From NCBI GenBank assembly GCA_963712465.1, contig CAVQHY010000007.1:119517-183516 (forward strand): a DNA stretch of 64,000 nucleotides, written 5' to 3'. The stretch's first letter is position 1, and every line of letters begins with the position of its first letter. Shown here piece by piece: positions 42,979 to 50,698 of this stretch. The translations under genes and the position numbers were made by a program. Origin of the DNA: CAVQHY01 sp963712465. Lineage in GTDB: Bacteria > Actinomycetota > Thermoleophilia > Gaiellales > Gaiellaceae. The notes beneath the pieces are model-generated. The model ran no database searches and was not told the origin of the DNA. It saw only the letters and a list, made by a program, of their open reading frames with translations.

Positions 42979-43638
42979 GTGGACGGCATCGTTCGCGGCG
43001 ACGACGGACACGACCGCTGCTGGTGGTGTGCGGCAGCTCCCGACTATGCCGACTACCACGACCGCGAATGGGGCTTCCCGGTCACCGAGGATCGGCGTCT
43101 GTTCGAGAAGCTCTGCCTCGAGGGGTTCCAGGCCGGGCTCTCGTGGCTGACGATCCTGCGCAAGCGCGAGGCCTTCCGCCGGGCGTTCGCCGGCTTCGAC
43201 CTCGAGCGGGTCGCGCGCTTTCGCGAGCGGGACGTCGAGCGGCTCCTGGGCGACGCGAGCATCGTGCGCCACCGCGGCAAGATCGAGTCGACGGTCAACA
43301 ACGCCGGACGCGCTCTCGAGCTCGTCGACGAGCACGGCTCGCTCGCCGCCTATGTCTGGAGCTTCGAGCCCGCAAGTCGCACCGTGCCGCTGACTCGTGC
43401 CGCGCTGATCGAACAGACGACCTCGCCGGAGGCGATCGCAATGGCGAAGGACCTCAAGCGACGCGGCTGGACGTTCGTCGGCCCGACGACCGCCTACGCC
43501 TTCATGCAGGCCATGGGGCTCGTCAACGACCACCTCGGCGGCTGCTTCGTCCGGGAGCGGGCCGAGGCGGCGCGCAAGCCTCAGACACGCTCTGCCGGAA
43601 GCCCGCGGCGCGACCACTCGCTCCACGAGCCGGGGTAG
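42979..43638 (+). CDS. tag: DNA-3-methyladenine glycosylase I
   Basis: A 219-aa base-excision repair glycosylase that removes 3-methyladenine. The N-terminal RCWWCAAAPDYADYHDREWGFPV matches the Tag block with its Cys zinc ligands and the substrate Glu. FEKLCLEGFQAGLSWLTILRKREAFR and RRGWTFVGPTTAYAFMQAMGLVNDHLGGC complete the family. The start is GTG. The C-terminal 20 residues are atypical and antisense to the sulfurtransferase gene, with which it overlaps by 58 bp. Confidence 0.92.
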   Translation: MDGIVRGDDGHDRCWWCAAAPDYADYHDREWGFPVTEDRRLFEKLCLEGFQAGLSWLTILRKREAFRRAFAGFDLERVARFRERDVERLLGDASIVRHRGKIESTVNNAGRALELVDEHGSLAAYVWSFEPASRTVPLTRAALIEQTTSPEAIAMAKDLKRRGWTFVGPTTAYAFMQAMGLVNDHLGGCFVRERAEAARKPQTRSAGSPRRDHSLHEPG

Positions 43639-44336
43639 AGCCGCGCGTCGGGTCGGCCCATTCGTGCGAGCCGGAGGAGGTCGACGCACGCCGTCACCCC
43701 CGAGCCGCAGTAGACGGCGAGCTCGCCGGCGCCCGCGAGCTCCTCCGGGATCGCACCCGCGGCGTGCGGAGCGTTGACCGCCCCGGGGATGTGGCCGAGA
43801 ACGGGGTCCAGGCGCGCGATCGGGTCGTCCGACTCGTCCCCGCGGAACCGCTCGGGGGCGCGCGCGTCCACGATCACGAGGTGCGGATCGTCGAGGCGTG
43901 CGAGCAGCTCGTCGGCCTCGATCGTGTCGCCCGTTCGTGGCGCCCGCGGCACGAACCCGGCGGGCTCGATCCTCTCCGACCCCGATCGAAGCGGGCCGAG
44001 CCAGGCGCCGAGGCCCCCGTCGAGGACGGCGACGTCGTCGTGTCCGAAGTGGCGCAGGAGCCACCAGAGTCGCGCCGCGCCACCCGCCATGCCCTGGTCG
44101 TAGGCCACCACGAGGACGCCCGCGCCGATCCCCGCCCGCAAGGCGGCGGCGGCAAAGCGCTCTGCGGTCGGCAGTGGATGACGGCCCGCGGCCGGTGCGT
44201 CGGACATGTCCGACAGGTCGTCGTCGAGATCCATGAACGCCGCTCCCGGAACGTGCCCCTCGAGGTAGAGCTCCCGCCCGCGCCCAGGGACGAGCAGGTC
44301 GAAGCGGCAGTCCACGAACTGAATCCGAACTCCCAC
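43581..44336 (-). CDS. Rhodanese-type sulfurtransferase (3-mercaptopyruvate type)
   Basis: A 251-aa tandem-rhodanese protein. The inactive N-terminal domain contains GHVPGAAFMDLDDDLS and LVVAYDQGMAGGAARLWWLL. The active domain carries AVYCGSGVTACVDL. The CGSGVTA loop is characteristic of 3-mercaptopyruvate sulfurtransferases, while thiosulfate enzymes have CRxGxR. The GTG at 44336 is preferred because the upstream extension is Arg/Gly-rich and runs into thrB. It transfers sulfur to cyanide or thiols, consistent with a detoxification or sulfur-relay role. Confidence 0.88.
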   Translation of the reverse strand: MGVRIQFVDCRFDLLVPGRGRELYLEGHVPGAAFMDLDDDLSDMSDAPAAGRHPLPTAERFAAAALRAGIGAGVLVVAYDQGMAGGAARLWWLLRHFGHDDVAVLDGGLGAWLGPLRSGSERIEPAGFVPRAPRTGDTIEADELLARLDDPHLVIVDARAPERFRGDESDDPIARLDPVLGHIPGAVNAPHAAGAIPEELAGAGELAVYCGSGVTACVDLLRLARMGRPDARLYPGSWSEWSRRGLPAERV

Positions 44337-44391
44337 CGCCCCATCCCCGGCCTCCTCTGCCCCTCCCGGGCCCGCCCCGGGCACGACCCGC

Positions 44392-45258
44392 CTACGGCCC
44401 CGCTCCGACGCGGGCGGTCGACAGCGGCAGCACACGCGCCTCCGCGAATCGGTCCTCGAGCTCTGCGGAGCAGGCGTCGACGAGAGCCGGACGCGACCAG
44501 ACGATCACCGACGGCCCCGAGCCGGACAGCGTCGCCCCGATCCCCCCAGTAGGGAGCTGCTCGCGGATCGCGCCGAGGAGCGGGGCGGTCGCGGCGCGGT
44601 GGGGCTCGTGCAGGCGGTCGTCGAGAGCGGCCGCGAAGAGCTCCTGGGAGCCGGAGGCGAGCGCGGCGCCGAGCAGCGCCGCGCGGCCGGCCGTGTAGGC
44701 GGCGTCGCGGTGGGAGACCTCGGAGGGAAGAGCCGCCCGGGCTTCGGCGGTCGACACCCGCTCCTCGGGAACGACCGCGATCGGCACGAACGGCGCGCTG
44801 TCTGCGATCCGCACGACGCGGGTGAAGCCTTCGCCGGCCCAGGCGAGGCAGACCCCGCCGCAGAGCGCCGCCCCGAGGTTGTCGGGATGCGGTTCCAGCT
44901 CGAGCGCCCGTGGAAGCAACACCTCCGGCTCGGGAGCCCGACCCTCCAGCATCGCCGCAGCGACCAGCCCGGCCGCTATCGTCGCGGCGCTCGAGCCGAG
45001 CCCGCGGGCGAGCGGGATGCGGTTCGTAAAGCGGAACTGCCTGTTCGCGGGCGAGGAGAGAAGCGCGAAGGCACGGACGCCGAGATGGTCTGCGCCCAGC
45101 GGAATCTCGGCCGCGCCCTCTCCCTCCACCTCGACGCCGAACGCCGTGCCCTCGCTCACCTCGAGCTCGTTCCAGAGCTCGAGCGCGATGCCGACGCAGT
45201 CGAAGCCGGGGCCGACGTTCGCGGTCGTGGCCGGAGCGCGCACCCGGACCGGCGTCAT
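44392..45258 (-). CDS. thrB: Homoserine kinase
   Basis: A 288-aa GHMP-family kinase that makes O-phosphohomoserine, the substrate of threonine synthase. The N-terminal VRAPATTANVGPGFDCVGIAL and the ATP-binding PLARGLGSSAATIAAGL are diagnostic. The C-terminal GIGATLSGSGPSVIVW is the third GHMP motif. It follows thrC by 4 bp in the order hom-thrC-thrB. The enzyme product may also feed the riboswitch-controlled paralogue near 36 kb. Confidence 0.94.
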   Translation of the reverse strand: MTPVRVRAPATTANVGPGFDCVGIALELWNELEVSEGTAFGVEVEGEGAAEIPLGADHLGVRAFALLSSPANRQFRFTNRIPLARGLGSSAATIAAGLVAAAMLEGRAPEPEVLLPRALELEPHPDNLGAALCGGVCLAWAGEGFTRVVRIADSAPFVPIAVVPEERVSTAEARAALPSEVSHRDAAYTAGRAALLGAALASGSQELFAAALDDRLHEPHRAATAPLLGAIREQLPTGGIGATLSGSGPSVIVWSRPALVDACSAELEDRFAEARVLPLSTARVGAGP

Positions 45259-45262
45259 CGAC

Positions 45263-46246
45263 TCAGCCTGCCGCCGCCGCGATCGCGTCGGGATCGGGAT
45301 CGACCAGGACGGCCGGCGGGCTCACGCGCGACGCCGTCTCGGGATCCTTGAGGCCGTGTCCGGTGATCACACAGACGACCGTGGCTCCGGCGAGCGGCGG
45401 ATACAGCTCGAGCGCCGCGAGGCCCGCAGCCGAGGAAGGCTCGCAGAACAGCCCTTCGACGCGGGCCAGCTCCTTCCAGGCGGTGAGGATCTGCTCGTCG
45501 GTGACGGAGACGATCCTACCCTCGGTACGCGAGACCACCTCGTCCACCTCGTGGGCGTGCACGGGATCGGCGATCCGGATCGCGGAAGCAACCGTCGTCG
45601 CCCGTTCCCCCGCCTCGGCCGCGACGATCCGCGACGGCATCCCGCCGAGCTCTGCGAAGCCCTTGCCGTAAGCGGTCGTGTTGCCGCCGCCGCCGTACGG
45701 GAGATAGATCGTGTCCGGCGCGGCACCGAGCTCCTCGACGATCTCGAACACCGCCGTCTTCTGGCCCTCGAGCCGGTAGGGATTGACCGAGTTCACGAGC
45801 GCGTGCGTGCCGCGCTCGGCGAGCCCGACAGCCGCAGTGAGCGCCTCGTCGAAGCTCCCCCGTACCTCGAGAACGCGCGCGCCGACGATCCGGGTCTGCG
45901 CGAGCTTGGCGGAGGCCACGGCACCCTCGGGCTGCAGGATCAGCGCGGAAATCCCGGCCCGGGCCGCGTAGGCGGCTGCGGACGACGCGGTGTTCCCCGT
46001 CGAGGCGCAGATGACGCCTCGCGCCCCCTCCTCGACCGCCTTCGAGACGGCGATCGTCATGCCGCGATCCTTGTAGCTCCCGGTCGGGTTCGAGGCCTCC
46101 CACTTGAGGTGCAGGTCGATTCCGAGTCGCGCGCCGATCCGGGGCGCGGCAAGCAGCGGCGTGGAGCCCTCGCCGAGCGACACGATCGGCGTCGCGTCGG
46201 TGATCGGGAGGCGGTCGCGATACCGCTCTGCGAGCGGGACGGTCAT
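45263..46246 (-). CDS. thrC: Threonine synthase
   Basis: A 327-aa PLP enzyme converting O-phosphohomoserine to threonine. It has IVSLGEGSTPLLAAPRIG and the PLP-Lys motif ASNPTGSYKDRGM, with ICASTGNTASSAAAYAARAG as the phosphate loop and LPYGGGGNTTAYGKGF as a second Gly-rich loop. It lacks the N-terminal zinc ribbon found in the other threonine-synthase-like gene of the window. Its ATG overlaps the hom stop (ATGA), so it is translationally coupled to homoserine dehydrogenase. This is the canonical thr operon copy. Confidence 0.93.
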   Translation of the reverse strand: MTVPLAERYRDRLPITDATPIVSLGEGSTPLLAAPRIGARLGIDLHLKWEASNPTGSYKDRGMTIAVSKAVEEGARGVICASTGNTASSAAAYAARAGISALILQPEGAVASAKLAQTRIVGARVLEVRGSFDEALTAAVGLAERGTHALVNSVNPYRLEGQKTAVFEIVEELGAAPDTIYLPYGGGGNTTAYGKGFAELGGMPSRIVAAEAGERATTVASAIRIADPVHAHEVDEVVSRTEGRIVSVTDEQILTAWKELARVEGLFCEPSSAAGLAALELYPPLAGATVVCVITGHGLKDPETASRVSPPAVLVDPDPDAIAAAAG

Positions 46247-47523
46247 GCTGCGATGACGGGCAGCGCCGTCGGCCGGGCCCGCGACTCCTGCAGCGCCTCG
46301 ATCTCGGCCAGGGCGTCCGCGACGCTGCCCGCCGGCGCCTCGTGCGTGACCACGTGCAGCGTCGCGCCCTCGTCGGCCTGGTGCTGCACGAGTCGCGCGA
46401 CGGACACCTCGTGGGCGGCAAGCCGCTCGGCGACGTGCGCCAGGACGCCGGGCCGATCTGCCACCTCGATCTGGAGGTAGAACGGCGACGCGAGCGCGCC
46501 AGAGGGCATCCGCGCGAGCTCACGCCAGCAGGCGTCGTTCTGCAAGAAGCCGGTGCCGGTGGTGCCGATGACGCTGACCATGTCGGCCACGACCGCCGAG
46601 GCCGTCTCGATCCCGCCTGCCCCCGGCCCCTCGAGCATGATCTCGCGGATCGCGTCGCCCTGGAGCATGACGGCGTTGAACGCCCCTTCGACGGAGGCGA
46701 GCGGATGGTGACGGTCGACGAGGGCGGGCGAAACGCGGACGTCGACCTGGCCGTTGGCAAGAGTCGCCTGGCCGATCAGCCGTACGACCGCGTCGAGCTC
46801 CCGTGCCGCCGCGACCTGCCCGGGGGTGATCCGCTCGATCCCCTCGTGGTGAACCTCGGCGAGCTCGACCCGCGTGCCGAAAGCCACCGTGGCGAGGATC
46901 GCCATCTTCGCGGCGGCGTCGGCGCCCGAGACGTCGTCGGTCGGGTCGGCTTCGGCGTAGCCGAGTCGCTGGGCCTCGGCCAGCGCGGACGCGTAGTCGC
47001 TCCCACCCTCCATCGAAGTGAGGATGAAGTTGGTCGTCCCGTTGACGATCCCGAGCACCCGGTGGACGTTCGTCACGACCAGAGCCTCGCGGAGCACCTT
47101 GATCACGGGGATCGCTGCACAGACCGACGCCTCGAAGCGGAGCTGCACCCCGCCGGCGACCGCCGCGGAGAACAGCTCGGCGCCGCGCTGCGCGACGAGC
47201 TGCTTGTTGGCGGTGACCACCGGGCGTCCGGCCTCGAGCAGCGAGAGCACGTACTCGCCCGCCGGCTCGATCCCGCCCATGACCTCCGCGACCACCGCGA
47301 TCGACGGATCTCCCAGGATCTCCGCGATCTCGGTCGTCAGGACGGCATCGCTCGGCGGCGTAGCCCGCTCCTTGCGTGGATCGCGCACGAGCGCCTTCAC
47401 GACACGGAGGCGGTGACCGGTCGCCCGCTCGATGTCCTCTGCCTGGTCGCGGAGAAGACGGTCGACGGCGGAGCCGACCGTGCCGTAGCCGAGAAGCGCT
47501 ACGGGAACGTCAACCGCTGCCAC
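46243..47523 (-). CDS. hom: Homoserine dehydrogenase
   Basis: A 426-aa enzyme reducing aspartate semialdehyde to homoserine. The N-terminal Rossmann motif is VALLGYGTVGSAVDRLL. The catalytic domain has VVTANKQLVAQRG, FEASVCAAIPVIKVL, GIVNGTTNFIL and the Lys-containing ADPTDDVSGADAAAKMAILA. A C-terminal ACT domain (about residues 340-410, FYLQIEVADRPGVLAHVAERLA) suggests feedback by threonine. It starts at GTG inside the last 14 bp of ilvC and opens the thr operon. Confidence 0.95.
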   Translation of the reverse strand: MAAVDVPVALLGYGTVGSAVDRLLRDQAEDIERATGHRLRVVKALVRDPRKERATPPSDAVLTTEIAEILGDPSIAVVAEVMGGIEPAGEYVLSLLEAGRPVVTANKQLVAQRGAELFSAAVAGGVQLRFEASVCAAIPVIKVLREALVVTNVHRVLGIVNGTTNFILTSMEGGSDYASALAEAQRLGYAEADPTDDVSGADAAAKMAILATVAFGTRVELAEVHHEGIERITPGQVAAARELDAVVRLIGQATLANGQVDVRVSPALVDRHHPLASVEGAFNAVMLQGDAIREIMLEGPGAGGIETASAVVADMVSVIGTTGTGFLQNDACWRELARMPSGALASPFYLQIEVADRPGVLAHVAERLAAHEVSVARLVQHQADEGATLHVVTHEAPAGSVADALAEIEALQESRARPTALPVIAA

Positions 47524-48502
47524 TGTCTTCCCGGACCATGAGCGCGCGCAGCTCCTTGCCGACCGCCTCGATCCGCTCGGCCTGGGCTTCGGCGCGCATC
47601 GCGTCCAGCCCCTTCTCCCCGGTCTCCATCTCGTCGATCCACTCCTGGGCGAACACACCCTCGCGGATGTCGGAGAGCAGCTTGCGCATGTTGTCGCGCA
47701 CGTGGTCGTCGATCACGCGCTTGCCGCGCGAGAGGTCGCCGTACTCGGCCGTGTCCGAGATCGAGTAGCGCATGCCCGAGAGCCCGCCCTCGTAGATCAG
47801 GTCGACGATCAGCTTCAGCTCGTGCAGGCACTCGTAGTAGGCGATCTCGGGCTGATAGCCGGCCTCGACGAGGGTCTCGAAACCGAGCCGGATCAGCTCG
47901 GTGACGCCGCCGCAGAGCACGGCCTGCTCGCCGAACAGGTCGGTCTCGGTCTCCTCGGCGAACGTCGTCTCGAGCACGCCGGCGCGCGTGGCGCCGAGGC
48001 CCGCCGCGTACGCCATCGAGAGCTCGCGCGCCCGGCCGCTGGCGTCCTGGGCGACCGCGAACAACGCCGGGGTCCCGTAGCCCTCCGTGTAGAGCCGGCG
48101 CACGATGTGCCCGGGGCCCTTGGGCGCGACCATGATCACGTCGTGCCCGGGCGCGGCGTCGATGCGACCGAAGTGGACGTTGAACCCGTGGGCGAAGAGG
48201 ACGGCGGCGTCCGGTGCGAGGTTCGGCTCGATCTCCTCGGTCCAGACCTTCGGCTGCACCTGGTCGGGCAGCAGGATGGCCACGAGCTGCGCGCCCCTGA
48301 CGGCGTCCGGGATCGACCGAACCGTCAGCCCGGTCTCCTCGGCGGCCGCGCGGGACGGGCTCCCCTCGCGGAGCCCGACCTCGACGGTCACACCGGAGTC
48401 GCGCAGGTTGAGCGCGTGAGCGTGCCCCTGGCTCCCGTAGCCGATGACCGCCACCTTGCCCGTGAGCAGGCCGAGGTCGCCTTCGCGATAGATCGTCGCC
48501 AT
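47510..48502 (-). CDS. ilvC: Ketol-acid reductoisomerase
   Basis: A 330-aa class I KARI in the branched-chain pathway. It has the Rossmann motif VAVIGYGSQGHAHALNLRDSG, a cofactor loop with LREGSPSR (Arg and Ser residues favour NADPH), VAPKGPGHIVRRLYTEGYG, and the Mg-binding ETDLFGEQAVLCGG block. The C-terminal knot region includes YYECLHELKLIVDLIYEGG. AAAGGAAC precedes the ATG. It lies directly ahead of hom with a 14-bp overlap, linking the branched-chain and threonine genes. Confidence 0.96.
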   Translation of the reverse strand: MATIYREGDLGLLTGKVAVIGYGSQGHAHALNLRDSGVTVEVGLREGSPSRAAAEETGLTVRSIPDAVRGAQLVAILLPDQVQPKVWTEEIEPNLAPDAAVLFAHGFNVHFGRIDAAPGHDVIMVAPKGPGHIVRRLYTEGYGTPALFAVAQDASGRARELSMAYAAGLGATRAGVLETTFAEETETDLFGEQAVLCGGVTELIRLGFETLVEAGYQPEIAYYECLHELKLIVDLIYEGGLSGMRYSISDTAEYGDLSRGKRVIDDHVRDNMRKLLSDIREGVFAQEWIDEMETGEKGLDAMRAEAQAERIEAVGKELRALMVREDSGSG

Positions 48503-48601
48503 CTCGTTCCTTTCCTGAATGAACGGTGCCCGGCGATTCTAGGGAGGGGACGACGATACGCGCAGGTTGGGATGCCGCCGTGCTTCAGCCCGTGGAAAGC
48601 A

Positions 48602-49002
48602 CTACACGAAGTCTCCCGGCTCGAATCCGTCGTCGACTCGGTCAGTCGCCTTCCGTCCGGACGCATGCTTCGGCGGGTTGGCGAGCCGGTCCAGCCTCAT
48701 CAGCGACGAGAGGATGCTGGATGCTCTCAGAAGACGTTCTCTGAAGTCAGGGATGCCGCTGACCCGCTCCCAGATACGCTCGGTTGACCCATTGGTAGAC
48801 GCTGTAGATCCCGGGCGCCGTGGAGATCATCGGGTTTCGCTTGGCGAGATCGCGACCACGCTTCTTGGCGAGGTTGGAGACGAGTGGCCGCGCAACAAAC
48901 TCATCGAACGCCTCGACGATCCGGTCCGCTACGCCGGATGAGACGGCGAGCGCCCGCCTGGACGTCCCGCGTCAGTTGTGCGCGATCATCGGCGCCCAGC
49001 AC
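48602..49002 (-). pseudogene. Decayed gene beside the DNA methyltransferase, possible restriction-enzyme remnant
   Basis: On the minus strand three protein-like pieces lie in successive frames. A GTG at 49002 starts LGADDRAQLTRDVQAGARRL. A second frame then reads DRIVEAFDEFVARPLVSNLA and continues through DLAKRNPMI to about WVNRAYLGA. A third frame reads ERIWERVSGIPDFRERLLRA and ends with GFEPGDFV at a TAG (48602-48604). Each piece has coding-like composition but none is an intact ORF. At least two frameshifts are needed. It begins within the 3' end of the methyltransferase gene, the position of a restriction partner. The family was not recognised. Confidence 0.5.
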
Positions 49003-50122
49003 GGCAGATCAGAACGTCCTCGAAGAACTCCCCGGCTCGGCGGCCAGTCCTTCGGTTCACGTGGCGCGTACGCCTCTCCTCCAGCCGCAGAGCGGCATCC
49101 GCCAGGATCCTCGGATACAGGCTCCGCGAATCGTTGACGACGATGATGATCCTGGCGCCGTCCTTGAGCTGGCGTGTGGCATTTCTGAAGACTGCCGTCA
49201 TGTCCGCTGAGTAGGCCTCCAACGCGCGCTTGCTCGTCCCCGCCGTGGCCGTTCCGATCTCCGAGTCGCGCCTGTCATTCAGGCCGAGTAACTCATAGGC
49301 ATAGCGATGCTGCTCGTGATAGTCGATGAGACCGGGATAGGGCGGTGATGTGATGACGCCGTCCGGGCGCCACGGCAACTCAACGGTTCTGGCGTCGGCA
49401 TGCAGGGCTTCGACCCGGTGATCTGTCCGAACGACCGCGAAGTCTCTCAGTCGCCTGATCGTGTCGATCGTGTAGCGAGACAGGAACTTCGCAGCCTCCT
49501 CGACCGGCCGACAGATTCGCTTGTGCTTGTAGCAAAAGTATTCACTCGTGACGGGGGCGCGCGGGAAGTCGAGGTCGAAGTGTGTCGTCCGACGGGCCGA
49601 TCGGCCCGCACGGGAGAGAATGACCTGCGCAACGCCCAGAACCTGACCGTCCAGCCGCCGGGACACGACCTCCCGGTAACGGATCAGCTCTCCCAGCGCG
49701 CGAGGCGCGTACCAGCTGCGCAGCCAAGCGTTTGCCGATTCAGTCGGTGCCGGACCTTCACGCCGCGCCTCCTCGAGCACCGCCCGAAGAGCCATCTCCA
49801 GAGCACCGAGCTTGTACTGGGTGGTCTTGACACGGGTGAGAAGACAGTTGAACGCGGAGATGTCACAGCCGACCGCGTCCGCCCCGAAGGTGTTTGCCTC
49901 GACAAGCGTCGTGCCTGAGCCGACAAACGGGTCATAGATGGAGTCGCAAGCCGCGAAATGGCGCCGGAGAAAGATGTCCACGAGCTGAGGCACGTACTTC
50001 CCGAGGTACGGGTGGAGTCCGTGAATGTGCTTCGTCCGCTGGACCTGCGGAAGCTCGCTCTCGGACCAGGAGAGCGATAGGTCGATCTCGCGGTAAAGAG
50101 CCTCCTGCGTACGTCCGGGCAC
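48986..50122 (-). CDS. Site-specific DNA methyltransferase (N4/N6 amino-methyltransferase family)
   Basis: A 378-aa DNA amino-methyltransferase. SAM-binding motif I is at DPFVGSGTTLVEANTFG (about residue 65), preceded by HPYLGKYVPQLVDIFLRR. The catalytic motif IV is VITSPPYPGLIDYHEQH at about residue 258. The SPPY form is typical of N4-cytosine enzymes and the I-then-IV order is alpha-like, with the recognition region between them. It is AT-richer than its neighbours and uses more A/T-ending codons, which suggests horizontal acquisition. A broken gene follows it immediately. Confidence 0.85.
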   Translation of the reverse strand: MPGRTQEALYREIDLSLSWSESELPQVQRTKHIHGLHPYLGKYVPQLVDIFLRRHFAACDSIYDPFVGSGTTLVEANTFGADAVGCDISAFNCLLTRVKTTQYKLGALEMALRAVLEEARREGPAPTESANAWLRSWYAPRALGELIRYREVVSRRLDGQVLGVAQVILSRAGRSARRTTHFDLDFPRAPVTSEYFCYKHKRICRPVEEAAKFLSRYTIDTIRRLRDFAVVRTDHRVEALHADARTVELPWRPDGVITSPPYPGLIDYHEQHRYAYELLGLNDRRDSEIGTATAGTSKRALEAYSADMTAVFRNATRQLKDGARIIIVVNDSRSLYPRILADAALRLEERRTRHVNRRTGRRAGEFFEDVLICRAGRR

Positions 50123-50182
50123 GGACGGTCAAGTCTACGAAGACAACCGGCTGGGATCCGACCGCGGGGGGAGAGCTCTCGA

Positions 50183-50698
50183 CTAGCGCAGGACGTGCTG
50201 GCGTCGCGGCGTCTCGCGCCTCGACGAGGCGCGGCCGAGGCCGATTCTGCCGGTGCGCACGAGCTCCTTGACGCCGTGCGGCCGCACGAGCTCCTCGAAG
50301 GAGTCGATGTCCTCGGGCGGCCCGACGACCTCGAACACGATCGCCTCCGAGCCGAGGTCGGCCACGCGTGCCTTGAAGACGTCCGCGAGCGCGAGCAGCT
50401 CGGCGCGCCGGTCGGGCGGCGCCGTCACCTTGATCAGGGCGAGCTCCCGCTCCACCGACTCGTCCGGCTCGAGCTCGGCCACGCGCAGGACGTTGACGAG
50501 CTTGTGCATCTGCTTCTGGATCTGCTCGAGCGGGTGATCCTCGGCATCGACGCGGATCGTGATTCGCGACACGTCGGGGCGCTCGGTCGGGCCCACGGCG
50601 AGGCTCTCGATGTTGAACCCACGCCGCGCGAACATGCTCGTGATCCGCATCAGCGCGGCGGGCTTGTTCTCGACGTGGACGGAGATCGTGTGCCGCAT
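50183..50698 (-). CDS. ilvN: Acetolactate synthase small regulatory subunit
   Basis: A 171-aa regulatory subunit. The N-terminal ACT domain is ISVHVENKPAALMRITSMFARRGFNIESL, with the valine-binding pattern. The second domain contains ELALIKVTAPPDRRAELLALADVFKARV. It forms the holoenzyme with IlvB and gives valine feedback. The ATG overlaps the ilvB stop in a TAATG arrangement. The C-terminus ends with an Arg-rich tail beyond the usual family end. Confidence 0.95.
   Translation of the reverse strand: MRHTISVHVENKPAALMRITSMFARRGFNIESLAVGPTERPDVSRITIRVDAEDHPLEQIQKQMHKLVNVLRVAELEPDESVERELALIKVTAPPDRRAELLALADVFKARVADLGSEAIVFEVVGPPEDIDSFEELVRPHGVKELVRTGRIGLGRASSRRETPRRQHVLR

Noticed and set aside
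48503..48601. T-box or other leader in front of ilvC
   Set aside because: No TGGnACC-type motif or specifier stem was found. Only a normal ribosome-binding site precedes ilvC.
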